A DNA stretch of 26,128 nucleotides from Candidatus Aquidulcis sp. (GCA_020723365.1 DYJB01000004.1:1-26128); one strand, 5' to 3'. Shown: positions 7,683-15,618, counted from the stretch's first letter. The notes: generated from the letters alone by a model not told the origin. Made by a program: numbers and translations.

Positions 7683-8093
7683 GCGTCGCTCCTCCGGTTC
7701 CTCCGGGACTCAGGCCGTCGGCCCAGCCACGCGCGTGGATGTCCTCCGAGTCTAGCCGAATTGCCCGGATGCGCGCACCCGGGAAGACCGCGATCGGCTA
7801 TCTGCACGCTCCAGGTACGTCCAGCATCACAAGGCGAGACTGTCATCGCAGGGGAGATGTCACCGCCTGGCAAGGCGAGGGGCTCATCACGTTCCAGCGC
7901 GGGGATCAGCGCGCAATGCCGAGGGCACCCGCCCTCCGAATACCATACAATCGAAGTTGCCCGGGGGAGTTCGTGCGTCCTCGGGAGGCCGGGCCTGCCG
8001 GCTGTCCCGGAGCCGCCGACTGCCGTCGTCGTGAAAGGGCGCAGGCCCCAGGATGGCGGGGCGCCGGCAGCCAGGTCGAGGAGGCAGGAACCG
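7683..8093. other. 411-bp divergent intergenic region
   Basis: This region lies between the ClbS-like gene (minus) and the discoidin-domain lipoprotein gene (plus). No convincing gene is seen. It contains a 6-bp inverted repeat (GAGGGC and GCCCTC separated by four bases, 7921-7936). Just downstream on the plus strand is a TACAAT -10-like hexamer (7946-7951) without a clear -35. If used, that promoter would give a leader of about 135 bases for the plus-strand gene. Confidence 0.5.
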
Positions 8094-9599
8094 ATGCGGT
8101 CACTCTGGCGAACGACTCTCGTGCTCACCTGCCTGGGTCTGCTCGGGGCAGCCTGCGCCCCGGCGCCGGCCACCCCCTCGGCGTCAACCGCCGCGCCGCC
8201 CACCGCCACGCTTCCGGCGACGCCTGCGGTCATGGCGACGGCGACGGAGGACCCGCCGCCGGATCTCGGCCCTCGCCCGCTCGTCTGGTTCGCTCCGCTG
8301 CCCCCGATGCCCACCGGGCCCGGGCGCATGTTCACCGGATCAGATGACTTCCTCGAACTCTTCGAGGCCGACGCCTCCTGGGCGACGGCGGCAGGTCACC
8401 TGCACGTCTTCAAGCTGTACGGCGAGTGGGTGGCGTACCACGCCAGCGATGATGAGCTGCGCACAGCCGTCGAGGGCATCCGGCGCCTGGGCCTGGCGCT
8501 GGCGGTTGAGGCCGGGCCCCTGGATCCTTCGGCGGAGTGCGGCCAGGGAATCGAAGGATTCGCCGGCACCGAAGAAGGGCGCCTGATCGCCCGGCGGATC
8601 CTGAAGGCCGGCGGGCGCATCGACCTGATCGCCCTCGACGAACCGCTGTTCTTCGCCTCGATCTACGATGGCCCGAAGGCCTGCCGCTGGGAGCCGGCGC
8701 GCGTCGCCTCCGAGGTCGGCGAGTACATCGGGGTGATGCGCGGCTTCTTCCCTCGGGTTCTCGTGGGCGACACCGAGCCCCTGGCCGCCGCCTCGACGCC
8801 CGCCGCGTACACCCGCTGGCTCGAGACCTTCCGCCAGGTCAACGGCTACGACCTGGCCTTCCTGCACATTGACCTTGACTGGGGACGGCCCTCCTGGCCG
8901 GCGCAGGTCAAGTCCATCGAGGACTTCGGCCGCACCTTCGGCGTCCCGGTGGGGCTGATCTACACCGGCAACTTCCAGGACGCCACGGATGAGGCCTGGC
9001 TGTCGATCGCCGGCGAACGCGTCTTGCGCTACGAGGGCCAGGCCGGCGGCCGGCCCGAGCACGTCCTGTTCCAGTCATGGCACGACCGGCCCGACCGCGC
9101 TCTTCCCGAGGACGAACCCTACACCTTCACCGGTTTTGTGCGCATGTACTTTGATGATCGCTCTTCCCTCGGTATCCGGCGGGAGGGGCCCGGCGCCAAC
9201 CTTGCCTTCCAAAAGACCGCCCGGGTCTCGAACGCCTTTGGGGATCAGGCGGGCGCCCTGGCCGTCGACGGCGATCCCGGAACGTCCTGGAACTCGGGCG
9301 GTTTTCCGCTGAAGTGGATCCAGATCGATCTGGGCGCCGACTACGACGTGGCGGAAATCCGCCTGACGGTGGCTCAATCCCCGGCGGGAAATACGATTCA
9401 CGTTGTCTACGGACAAGGGGCCAGCACCGGCGGGAAGAAGAAGCAGCTGCACATCTTCTCCGGGGCAACCGACGACTCGGACGTGCTGGTGTTCGCCCCC
9501 GCGGAGCCGCTGAAAGGCATCCGCTTCCTGCGCATCGAGACCACGACCACGCCGTCGTGGGTCGGCTGGCGCGAGATCGAGGTCCTGGCCGCCGAGTAG
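8094..9599 (+). CDS. Lipoprotein with unknown N-terminal domain and C-terminal discoidin (F5/8 type C) domain
   Basis: This 501-residue exported protein has a signal peptide ending in the lipobox-like LGAAC (Cys21), then a Pro/Thr/Ala-rich linker (about 22-55). The large central domain (about 60-365) contains segments such as DLIALDEPLFF, LAFLHIDLDW, VGLIYTGNF and LFQSWHDRPD. They are spaced like the strand ends of an alpha/beta barrel, suggesting a glycoside-hydrolase-like fold, but I do not recognise the family. Residues 369-501 (NLAFQKTARVS..., LAVDGDPGTSWNSGG, WIQIDLGADYDVAEIRL) are a discoidin/F5-8C carbohydrate-binding-type domain. The ATG is supported by GAGGAGG nine bases upstream and by the signal peptide. 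Surface binding to glycans is an inference. Confidence 0.85.
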   Translation: MRSLWRTTLVLTCLGLLGAACAPAPATPSASTAAPPTATLPATPAVMATATEDPPPDLGPRPLVWFAPLPPMPTGPGRMFTGSDDFLELFEADASWATAAGHLHVFKLYGEWVAYHASDDELRTAVEGIRRLGLALAVEAGPLDPSAECGQGIEGFAGTEEGRLIARRILKAGGRIDLIALDEPLFFASIYDGPKACRWEPARVASEVGEYIGVMRGFFPRVLVGDTEPLAAASTPAAYTRWLETFRQVNGYDLAFLHIDLDWGRPSWPAQVKSIEDFGRTFGVPVGLIYTGNFQDATDEAWLSIAGERVLRYEGQAGGRPEHVLFQSWHDRPDRALPEDEPYTFTGFVRMYFDDRSSLGIRREGPGANLAFQKTARVSNAFGDQAGALAVDGDPGTSWNSGGFPLKWIQIDLGADYDVAEIRLTVAQSPAGNTIHVVYGQGASTGGKKKQLHIFSGATDDSDVLVFAPAEPLKGIRFLRIETTTTPSWVGWREIEVLAAE

Positions 9600-9783
9600 A
9601 GGCGCCGGAACCGGGCTGGTCCCTTTCGCTGCTCCGCCGGCGGGTTCAGGTGTGGCGCGGCCGGCCGTCCGGTGCGAGAATGGCATGCTGTCCGGCGGCC
9701 TTGCCCGAGGCGCGGCGAACCCGCCTCCCCCGCCGACTGCCGGACGTCCTGTTCACCAGGCCTGATGCCTTCCAGGAGATTCC

Positions 9784-10683
9784 ATGAGAACCTTCCGCAC
9801 CGCCTTGCTGGTTGCCGGCATGTTGCTCCTCGCCGGCTGCAACATGCTGCAGCCCGAAGCGGCGCCGCCGCCGGCGGGCCTGAGGGTTCAAGTGCAGGCC
9901 CCCACCGACTACCGGGCCGGGCCGGGCGAGGCCTACGATCTCGTGGGGGTGTTGCAGCCCGGGCAGGAATTCGAGGTGGTGGGCGTCAGCGCGGCGGGGG
10001 ACTACCTGGTGATCCGCGATCCGGCCGACGCCTCGATCGTCGGCTGGTTGAAGGCCGAGGCGGCCCTGGTCTCGGGCGTGCTCACGGGGCTTCCGATTCC
10101 CACCGCGCCCGCCACACCCACGCCCGTCGGGCCGACCCCAGTCGCCGGCTGCCCCACACCCATTGGCGGCGGGCCTACACCCGTCAGCTGTGAGCCGGCC
10201 ACCATGGGTGGTTGTCCCACACCTATCGGAGGTGGGCCGACGCCCGTGTACTGTGGGCCGGCCGAGCCTTCAGGCGGGTGCCCGACACCGATTGGCGGCG
10301 GACCGACGCCTGTCAGTTGCGAGCCGGTTGTAGGCAGTGGTTGCCCAACGCCCATTGGCGGCGGGCCAACACCCGTGAGCTGCGGGGCGGTCGTGGGCAG
10401 CGGTTGTCCCACGCCCATCGGTGGCGGGCCGACGCCGGTGAGCTGCGAAACAGGCGGCGTGCCCGCACCTTCTGGTGGTTGCCCAACGCCCATTGGCGGC
10501 GGGCCGACACCCGTCAGTTGCGGGCCGGTCGTGGGCAGCGGTTGTCCCACGCCGATCGGCGGCGGACCGACGCCCGTCAGTTGCTTGCAGTTGCCGATCG
10601 TCCCGCGGCGCCTGCCCGGATGTCCGACGCCCATCGGAGGAGGTCCCACGCCGGTCAGCTGCGCAACGCCGGTCGTGCGCTAG
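9784..10683 (+). CDS. SH3-like lipoprotein with eight GCPTPIGGGPTPVSC repeats
   Basis: This 299-residue exported protein has a signal peptide ending in LLLAGC (Cys19 lipobox). A bacterial SH3-like module (about 33-95) contains YRAGPGEAYDLVGVLQPGQEF and a GWLKAE end. A PTAPATPTPVGPTPVA linker leads into eight copies of GCPTPIGGGPTPVSC (residues 122-293), separated by 6-11 variable residues. Each copy has two Cys, giving 16 in the array. The start ATG follows AGGAGA. The 184 bases between this gene and the discoidin lipoprotein gene leave it open whether they are cotranscribed; a TGCGAGAAT (9673-9681) is a weak candidate -10. The array's function is unknown: disulfide-stabilised stalk, metal-binding surface or wall spacer are all possible. 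Confidence 0.9.
   Translation: MRTFRTALLVAGMLLLAGCNMLQPEAAPPPAGLRVQVQAPTDYRAGPGEAYDLVGVLQPGQEFEVVGVSAAGDYLVIRDPADASIVGWLKAEAALVSGVLTGLPIPTAPATPTPVGPTPVAGCPTPIGGGPTPVSCEPATMGGCPTPIGGGPTPVYCGPAEPSGGCPTPIGGGPTPVSCEPVVGSGCPTPIGGGPTPVSCGAVVGSGCPTPIGGGPTPVSCETGGVPAPSGGCPTPIGGGPTPVSCGPVVGSGCPTPIGGGPTPVSCLQLPIVPRRLPGCPTPIGGGPTPVSCATPVVR
10147..10662 (+). repeat. Eight-copy coding repeat array (GCPTPIGGGPTPVSC)
   Basis: Eight 45-base units encode an almost invariant 15-residue peptide; one copy has Tyr for Ser before the last Cys. Spacers between units differ in length and sequence. The third-codon bases of the units differ widely (for example cccattggcggcggg, cctatcggaggtggg and cccatcggaggaggt for PIGGG). 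The peptide is therefore conserved while the DNA is not. Confidence 0.95.
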
Positions 10684-10751
10684 CGTTCGCCTGCGGCGCA
10701 CCGACTCGACCGCGTTGGTCGGCCGGCACGTGCGCCATACCCGTTCAGGCT

Positions 10752-10792
10752 GCCGCGACCCCCGCTCTATCCCATCCGGCGGGGGTCGCGGC
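10752..10792. terminator. Bidirectional hairpin terminator
   Basis: GCCGCGACCCCCGC (10752-10765) and its exact complement (10779-10792) form a 14-bp stem with a 13-base loop. It lies between the repeat lipoprotein gene and the convergent tail of the tad operon. No T tract follows on either side. Confidence 0.65.
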
Positions 10793-10820
10793 CTTCCGTC
10801 CGGCATGCGCCGCCGGGAGA

Positions 10821-11417
10821 TCAGGATCTCAGCAGCATGCTCGCAGCCAGGCTCAGGTTCATGCCGATGAGGTAGATCTCGGCGGCGATCGAACTTGCCG
10901 GCTCATCCGCCCGACGCGTGGGTAGTGCAGCAGCCCAGGTGAGGGTGAGGGCGGAGAAGATCGCCACTCCGGCGGTGCCCCAGGCTGCCGACGCCGGCGG
11001 ACGCCCGACGAGCAGCAGGAGGGCGAACCAGCTCAGGATGTAGATCCAGGCCGCCGCCCATGTCCCCCAGCCCAACGTCCGCAACCCAGCCCCGGTCTTC
11101 CATCCGACCGTGATGACCATCGACGGCCAGGCGACGCTGGCCGCCAGCGCCAGACCCCAATCCAGCCGCCAGGGCGCAACCAGGAGCCGCAGCAGCGCGC
11201 CAACGGTAATCGCGAAGGCCAGCAGCAGCAGTGTCGACCACGTTCGCGCCCTTCGGAAGGTCAGCAGCGCCGCGAACTCGACGAGAGCCAGGATGGCCAG
11301 GGGCATACGCCATGTCGACGGCATCCACGGCCCGAGCACGCTAGCGCCCACGCCTGTCAGCGCGAGCGACAGCAGGTAGACCGGGACGACACGGATGATG
11401 AACGCCAGGGGTGACAT
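10821..11417 (-). CDS. Hypothetical multi-pass membrane protein at the end of the tad operon
   Basis: This 198-residue protein has about six predicted membrane helices (roughly 8-30, 38-54, 60-82, 88-104, 118-138, 143-160) and a last hydrophobic segment near 178-196. I do not recognise a family, and no catalytic motif stands out. The ATG at 11417 lies eight bases after the stop of the TadG-like gene, so it is very likely cotranscribed with the tad genes and is the last gene before a strong hairpin. A role in the pilus system (for example assembly or peptidase support) is suggested only by position; it lacks the paired Asp motifs expected of an A24 prepilin peptidase. Confidence 0.7.
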   Translation of the reverse strand: MSPLAFIIRVVPVYLLSLALTGVGASVLGPWMPSTWRMPLAILALVEFAALLTFRRARTWSTLLLLAFAITVGALLRLLVAPWRLDWGLALAASVAWPSMVITVGWKTGAGLRTLGWGTWAAAWIYILSWFALLLLVGRPPASAAWGTAGVAIFSALTLTWAAALPTRRADEPASSIAAEIYLIGMNLSLAASMLLRS

Positions 11418-11425
11418 GCCTCAGC

Positions 11426-11959
11426 TCAGCGCTGCGGTACCTGCGAGAGGCCCGGCGCGATCAGGTCCACCCATTCCTCGCGCAGCAGGCCGGCGAGCAG
11501 GATCGGCGCCCGACGCCGCAGGGTGACCTGAATGCGCACGACCGGGGCGGCCGGGTCGTAGGTCTGCGGGTAGCTGACCTCCGCCTGCGGGAAGCCGTTG
11601 TACTGCGCGTACTGGACCGCCTCGGCCGCCACCTGCGTCTGCATCGGCGGCGCCACCAGGGCGGCGCGGTCTTCGTCCGTCAACCAGCCGGGCACACCGT
11701 TCAGCGCCGGCGTGGGCGTGCAGGGGCCCGCCGGTGCGCAGGTGGGCAGCGCCGCCGCCTGAGTCTGGCGCGCCGCAGCTTGCGTCACCATCGCTTCGGC
11801 CACCAGGCCGATGCCGGCGTCGGCCGCCGCCTGTGCCGCACGGCGGAGACGTGCCCGTTCGGCCAGCAGCCGCCCGCCGTCGACGGCCACCGCCAGAATC
11901 ATCAGTACCACCATCATCAGAATGGCCACGACGATCAGCATCTGCCCGCGAGGCCTCAT
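11426..11959 (-). CDS. TadG/TadE-like Flp pilus-assembly protein
   Basis: This 177-residue protein has an N-terminal membrane segment (about 7-27, LIVVAILMMVVLMILAVAVD) followed by the Flp-assembly pattern DGGRLLAERARLRRAAQAAADAGIGLVAEAM. This is typical of the N-terminal putative TadE/TadG-like domain. It is much shorter than full TadG proteins and has no von Willebrand A domain. The extracellular part contains a short Cys/Pro segment (PTCAPAGPCTPTP) and a VRIQVTLRRRAPILLAG region seen in pseudopilin-like assembly proteins. Its ATG overlaps the TadE stop by four bases (ATGA). It probably acts as a minor pseudopilin or assembly factor of the Tad machine. Confidence 0.8.
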   Translation of the reverse strand: MRPRGQMLIVVAILMMVVLMILAVAVDGGRLLAERARLRRAAQAAADAGIGLVAEAMVTQAAARQTQAAALPTCAPAGPCTPTPALNGVPGWLTDEDRAALVAPPMQTQVAAEAVQYAQYNGFPQAEVSYPQTYDPAAPVVRIQVTLRRRAPILLAGLLREEWVDLIAPGLSQVPQR

Positions 11960-12417
11960 GGGTTGCGGTATTCCATGCGGCTGACGGCCCTGGCGCGCAC
12001 CGGCACCTCGATCACCAGCGGCAGACTCATCGTCAGCCTGTATTCCAGGCTGACGGCCAGCGGCTGGCCGCGCGGCATCGGCCCGTCCTGGTCTCGCGGC
12101 GGCTCGTCCTGCTCCGGGTCGATATCGATCGTCACCCGTGCTGCGTCCAGCCCGGAGAGCGACCGCCGCACGGCGCCGATGATCTCCTCGTCGCCGTGGG
12201 CCGAGTCTGTGATCGTGGCGCCGGCGCGGGCGCCTTCCCAGGCGGCGTTGGTCAGCACGATCTGCGCGTGCATCAGGATCCCCAGGTTGACCAGGCCCAG
12301 CATCAGCAGCAGCAGGATGGGCAGCGTGATGGCCAGCTCGACCACGGACTGGCCCGCGCCGTGGCCTCGGCGCTTTCGCCGGGGATTCGCCCGTGACGGA
12401 CGACTGGCACCCCGCAT
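11956..12417 (-). CDS. tadE: TadE-family pseudopilin
   Basis: This 153-residue protein has a basic N-terminus (RKRRGHGAGQS) followed by the TadE signature VVELAITLPILLLLMLGLVNLGILMHAQIVLTNAAWEGARAGA. That is a membrane helix at about residues 25-48 with the conserved Glu27 and the downstream ARAGA segment. The rest is an outward beta-rich region ending RMEYRNP. TadE proteins are processed like pilins and are needed for Flp pilus assembly. The start lies two bases after the tadC stop and the end overlaps the next gene, so it is inside the operon. Confidence 0.88.
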   Translation of the reverse strand: MRGASRPSRANPRRKRRGHGAGQSVVELAITLPILLLLMLGLVNLGILMHAQIVLTNAAWEGARAGATITDSAHGDEEIIGAVRRSLSGLDAARVTIDIDPEQDEPPRDQDGPMPRGQPLAVSLEYRLTMSLPLVIEVPVRARAVSRMEYRNP

Positions 12418-12419
12418 GG

Positions 12420-13280
12420 CTAGCGCCCCAGAAAGAGGTGGAGCAGCGGCGGGGCGAGGTAGATGATGAGCAGCGCCGGAAGGAAGAAGAACACCAGCGG
12501 GAAGATGATCAGGATCGGCAGGCGGCGGCTTGCCTCCTGAGCCCGTCGCCGGCGGCGGGCGCGCAGCAGGTTCGTCTGAACGCGCAGGGCGCGCGCCAGC
12601 GAGGTGCCAAGGCGATCCGATTGCTGGACGGCGGCGACGAACGCATGCAGGTCATCCGACGGCGTGGCGTCCGCCATGGCCCTCAGCGCCTCGGCTCGCG
12701 GGTGCCCGCGATCAAGCTGGCGCACCAGGCGGCGCAGGTCCTCTCCCAGCCGGCCCCGGAAGTCGGTCGCCGTCCGGCGCAGCGCCACCTCAAAGCCCAT
12801 CCCCGCATCCAGGCCCAGCGCCAGGCGGTCGAGGAAGTCCGGGAGGGCGATATCGATCTCCATGCGTCGGCGTTCGCTTCTCCACTGCAGCCCGATCCCC
12901 GGCCCCAGCCATGCACCGGCAAGCAGCAGGAAGGCGACGAACTGGCCCAGTAGATCCCACCCGCGAATCACGCCGACGCCCACCGCCAGCAGGAGCCCAA
13001 GCCACAACACCAGCCAGCGGGCGGCAGCGAAAGCCCTGCCGTCCAGCGTCAGGCCGGCGTAGCGCAGCCTGCGCTCGAGATCCTGCGAGGCCCAGCGCTC
13101 CTCGATGCCGCGCGGCAGGACCACAAGGGTCACAACGGCCGCCAGGCCGCGGCTGATCGTGTGCCGATGGCGGGCTCCCTCGCCTGCGCTTCTCATCCGC
13201 ACGAACTCGATGCCCGCCACACAGATCAGGCCGACGGCCGCGCCGGCCAGAATCGAAGCCAGTACGGGTAGGAGCTGCAC
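12420..13280 (-). CDS. tadC: Tad platform protein TadC (type II secretion F family)
   Basis: This 286-residue inner-membrane protein has membrane segments at about 7-25, 86-105, 112-132 and 258-281. The T2SSF cytoplasmic domain is between them (about 145-250), with ALPDFLDRLALGLDAGMGFEVALRRTA as its first helical hairpin. With TadB it would form the platform on which the TadA ATPase works. It uses a GTG start at 13280, supported by GAGAGGAA upstream, nine bases after the tadB stop. Confidence 0.9.
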   Translation of the reverse strand: MQLLPVLASILAGAAVGLICVAGIEFVRMRSAGEGARHRHTISRGLAAVVTLVVLPRGIEERWASQDLERRLRYAGLTLDGRAFAAARWLVLWLGLLLAVGVGVIRGWDLLGQFVAFLLLAGAWLGPGIGLQWRSERRRMEIDIALPDFLDRLALGLDAGMGFEVALRRTATDFRGRLGEDLRRLVRQLDRGHPRAEALRAMADATPSDDLHAFVAAVQQSDRLGTSLARALRVQTNLLRARRRRRAQEASRRLPILIIFPLVFFFLPALLIIYLAPPLLHLFLGR

Positions 13281-13289
13281 GCGTTCCTC

Positions 13290-14363
13290 TCAATAGCGCA
13301 CGCGCATCAAGCGCGAAATGATGGCCCATCCCGCCAGCTGGAGCGCGACGGCAAGAGCCAGCAGCAGCTGGCCGATCAGCGAGTCGAACAGCACGTCGAT
13401 GTAGCGCGGGTTGGCGCTGAGCAGGATGCCGGCGGAGATCGGCACCAGGGCGGCAATGACCGCACCCGAAAGGCGTCCCTGGGCGGTCACGGCGCGCACC
13501 TCGCGCTCCAGTTCCACCCGCTCCCGAAGCAGGTCGGCGGTGCTTTCCAGCATCGACACCAGATCACCGCCGACTTGCCGCTGCAGCTCGATGCCCTCGA
13601 TCGCCAGAGCCAGCGACTCCTCGGGCACCGCCAGCAGCAGATGCCGAAGGGACTCTTCCGTGGCATGGCCCAGCGTCATCCAGCGCACCAGTTTCGTCAT
13701 GGCACCTGAGACAGGCGGCGTTGTCTCGGAAGCGGTGTACTCGACAGCCTGCTGGAAGGACAGCCCCGCGGCCAGCCCGCTGGCCAGGACATCGAGCGCA
13801 TGCGGCAACTGCTCCCCGAAGCGGCGCCGTTCTCCTTCCGCCCGGCGCGACACCCATTGCCATGGCAGGATCGGCGCCGCGAGCGCCAGGGCCGCGGCCA
13901 GAACCGGACCGCCGATGCGGGCTCCGGCGATCCCGCCGACGGCGGCCGCCAGGGCCAGCAGAAGCAGGTAGCGCGATGGTTTGCGCCCCAGCCCGGCATC
14001 CTGCCATTCGCCGCACACCGATCGCCCCGCCGCTGTGGCGAAGAAAGGCCGGCTCAGGCGTTCGAGCGGATCCGGGAAGCGCCGTGCCAACCGGCGCGGG
14101 AGAGATTCGGGTCGCAGCTCAGGCAGGCCGGCGACCTGGGATGTCCGCTTTCGCCAGGCCGTGCGCAGCGCCGCCGACTCGACCCAAAGGCTCACAACCA
14201 GCAGCGCCCAGGTGGTTGCCAGAGCAACGAACGCGACTGGAACCAGGTTGGGCCAGGCCCAGACCACGCGGTTCAGATCGAGGCGCGCCAACCACGCCGC
14301 CGCCGCGAGCACGGCGGTGATGGCGATCCCCCACAACCAGGCGGCCGTCAGGCGCAAGCGCAT
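13290..14363 (-). CDS. tadB: Tad platform protein TadB (type II secretion F family)
   Basis: This 357-residue inner-membrane protein has membrane helices at about 6-25, 40-58, 132-150, 152-172, 305-325 and 335-355. The T2SSF domain (about 184-300) begins FGEQLPHALDVLASGLAAGLSFQQAVEYTAS. It pairs with TadC as the assembly platform. I chose the ATG at 14363. A TTG at 14414 would add 17 residues, but it lies inside a short repeat that is unlikely to be coding. No strong ribosome site precedes the ATG. The 79-base gap to tadA is the largest inside the operon and is largely filled by the repeat. Confidence 0.88.
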   Translation of the reverse strand: MRLRLTAAWLWGIAITAVLAAAAWLARLDLNRVVWAWPNLVPVAFVALATTWALLVVSLWVESAALRTAWRKRTSQVAGLPELRPESLPRRLARRFPDPLERLSRPFFATAAGRSVCGEWQDAGLGRKPSRYLLLLALAAAVGGIAGARIGGPVLAAALALAAPILPWQWVSRRAEGERRRFGEQLPHALDVLASGLAAGLSFQQAVEYTASETTPPVSGAMTKLVRWMTLGHATEESLRHLLLAVPEESLALAIEGIELQRQVGGDLVSMLESTADLLRERVELEREVRAVTAQGRLSGAVIAALVPISAGILLSANPRYIDVLFDSLIGQLLLALAVALQLAGWAIISRLMRVRY

Positions 14364-14411
14364 GGATTGGACGGTGCTCGATTCAGACGGCGGCGAGCGG
14401 TCAGCAATTGG

Positions 14412-14446
14412 CAATCAGCAGTTAGCAATCAGCAGCTAGCAGCTAG
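14412..14446. repeat. 14-bp tandem miniature repeat at the tadA/tadB junction
   Basis: CAATCAGCAGTTAG (14412-14425) and CAATCAGCAGCTAG (14426-14439) are tandem copies with one difference. A half unit CAGCTAG (14440-14446) follows, and related degenerate sequence continues to about 14470. The stop codon of tadA lies inside the half unit. The base composition is clearly more AT-rich than the neighbours. Confidence 0.8.
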
Positions 14447-15618
14447 CTGCCGGTTGCTGGCTGCCGATTGCCTGGGGCGCACACCGGTCGCAGCCCGATC
14501 TCGCCCCGCGGCGATCGTTCCAGCTCAACGATCGAGGTCACCACGCGGCGCCCATCCGGAAGGCGATCCTGCTGGACGATCACCTGAACGGCGCCGGCGA
14601 GCATGCGCCGGATGGCGGCTACGGGCAGCTCGAAGCCCGCCATCAGCACCATCGACTCGAGACGGATCAGGGCGTCTTCGGGCGAGTTGGCGTGCAGGGT
14701 CGTCATCGAGCCGCGGTGGCCGGTGTTCATCGCCTGCAGCATGTCGAAGGCTTCCCCGCCGCGCACTTCGCCGACGATGATTCGATCGGGCCGCATGCGC
14801 AGCGCGTTGCGCACCAGCGAGCGAATGGGGATCTCGCCCCTGCCCTCGATGTTGGGGGGACGCGCCTCCAGCGCCACCCAGTGCGGATGGCCGAGCTGAA
14901 GCTCGGCCGAGTCCTCCACGGTGATCAGCCGCTCATGGGGGGGGATGGCTCGGCCCAGGGCGTTGAGTGTGGAGGTCTTGCCCGAGCCTGTGCCGCCCGA
15001 GACGACGATGCTCAACCGCTCACGCACGCAGCGCTCCAGGTGTGCGGCCATGTCCGCCTGCAACGTGCGCAGTTCAACCAGCCGCTGCAGGGTGAAGGGC
15101 TGGCGGGAGAACTTGCGGATGGTCAGCACCGGGCCGCCGAGCGTCAGCGGCGGGATGATGGCATTCACGCGTGAGCCGTCCGGCAGGCGAGCATCCACGA
15201 GCGGGCTGCTCTCGTCAATGCGGCGTCCCAGCGGCGCCACGATGCGGTCGATCACGTGGCGCAGGTGGGCCTCGTCCCGGAAGCTGACGCCGCAGGCTTC
15301 GATCCGGCCGTCGCGCTCGATGAAGACGTGGGCCGGGTCGTTGACCATGATCTCGGTGATCGCCGGGTCGGCCAGCAGGGGCTCGAGCGGCCCCAGGCCG
15401 ACGACGCGGTCGACGACCGCCTGCACCAGGCGCTCAGCGTCCGAGCGGGTCAGCACCGCCGGGTAGTCGGCCACCAGGGTTTGCACGCGGGCGCGCAGCG
15501 CCTCCCGATCGGGGAGATCCTGCCGCAGCCCGCCCTCCATCTCCGCCTCCAACTGCTCCGAGAGGAGGGCATGGAGTTGGTCCTCGAGCTCCAGCCAGGC
15601 GCGCGGCTCGAAGTTCAT
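14443..15618 (-). CDS. tadA: Tad secretion ATPase TadA (CpaF family)
   Basis: This 391-residue cytoplasmic hexameric ATPase powers Flp pilus assembly (type II/IV secretion ATPase superfamily). An N-terminal domain (about 50-200) contains the family segment GLGPLEPLLADPAITEIMVN. Walker A is GGTGSGKT (208-215). The Asp box region is ITVEDSAELQLGHPHWVAL (232-250), Walker B is RIIVGE (279-284), and the His box is GSMTTLHANSPEDALIRLE (303-321). The ATG overlaps the tadZ stop (ATGA at 15618-15615). The last ten or so residues (APGNRQPATGS) are encoded by sequence related to the adjoining miniature repeat, so the natural C-terminus may have been altered by it. Confidence 0.95.
   Translation of the reverse strand: MNFEPRAWLELEDQLHALLSEQLEAEMEGGLRQDLPDREALRARVQTLVADYPAVLTRSDAERLVQAVVDRVVGLGPLEPLLADPAITEIMVNDPAHVFIERDGRIEACGVSFRDEAHLRHVIDRIVAPLGRRIDESSPLVDARLPDGSRVNAIIPPLTLGGPVLTIRKFSRQPFTLQRLVELRTLQADMAAHLERCVRERLSIVVSGGTGSGKTSTLNALGRAIPPHERLITVEDSAELQLGHPHWVALEARPPNIEGRGEIPIRSLVRNALRMRPDRIIVGEVRGGEAFDMLQAMNTGHRGSMTTLHANSPEDALIRLESMVLMAGFELPVAAIRRMLAGAVQVIVQQDRLPDGRRVVTSIVELERSPRGEIGLRPVCAPGNRQPATGS

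Noticed and set aside
7641..8093. N-terminal extension of the discoidin lipoprotein
   Set aside because: It would bury the signal peptide and lipobox; the ATG at 8094 has a ribosome site just upstream.
7682..8335. N-terminal extension of the ClbS-like protein by 218 codons
   Set aside because: The extension is Gly/Ala/Ser-rich, runs antisense into the discoidin lipoprotein gene, and the internal ATG has a strong ribosome site.
10147..10662. CRISPR array
   Set aside because: Units are in one reading frame, diverge at synonymous sites and have short coding spacers; no cas genes are near.
14364..14414. TTG start for TadB at 14414
   Set aside because: It lies in a short tandem repeat and adds 17 residues of no family similarity; the ATG at 14363 fits TadB length.
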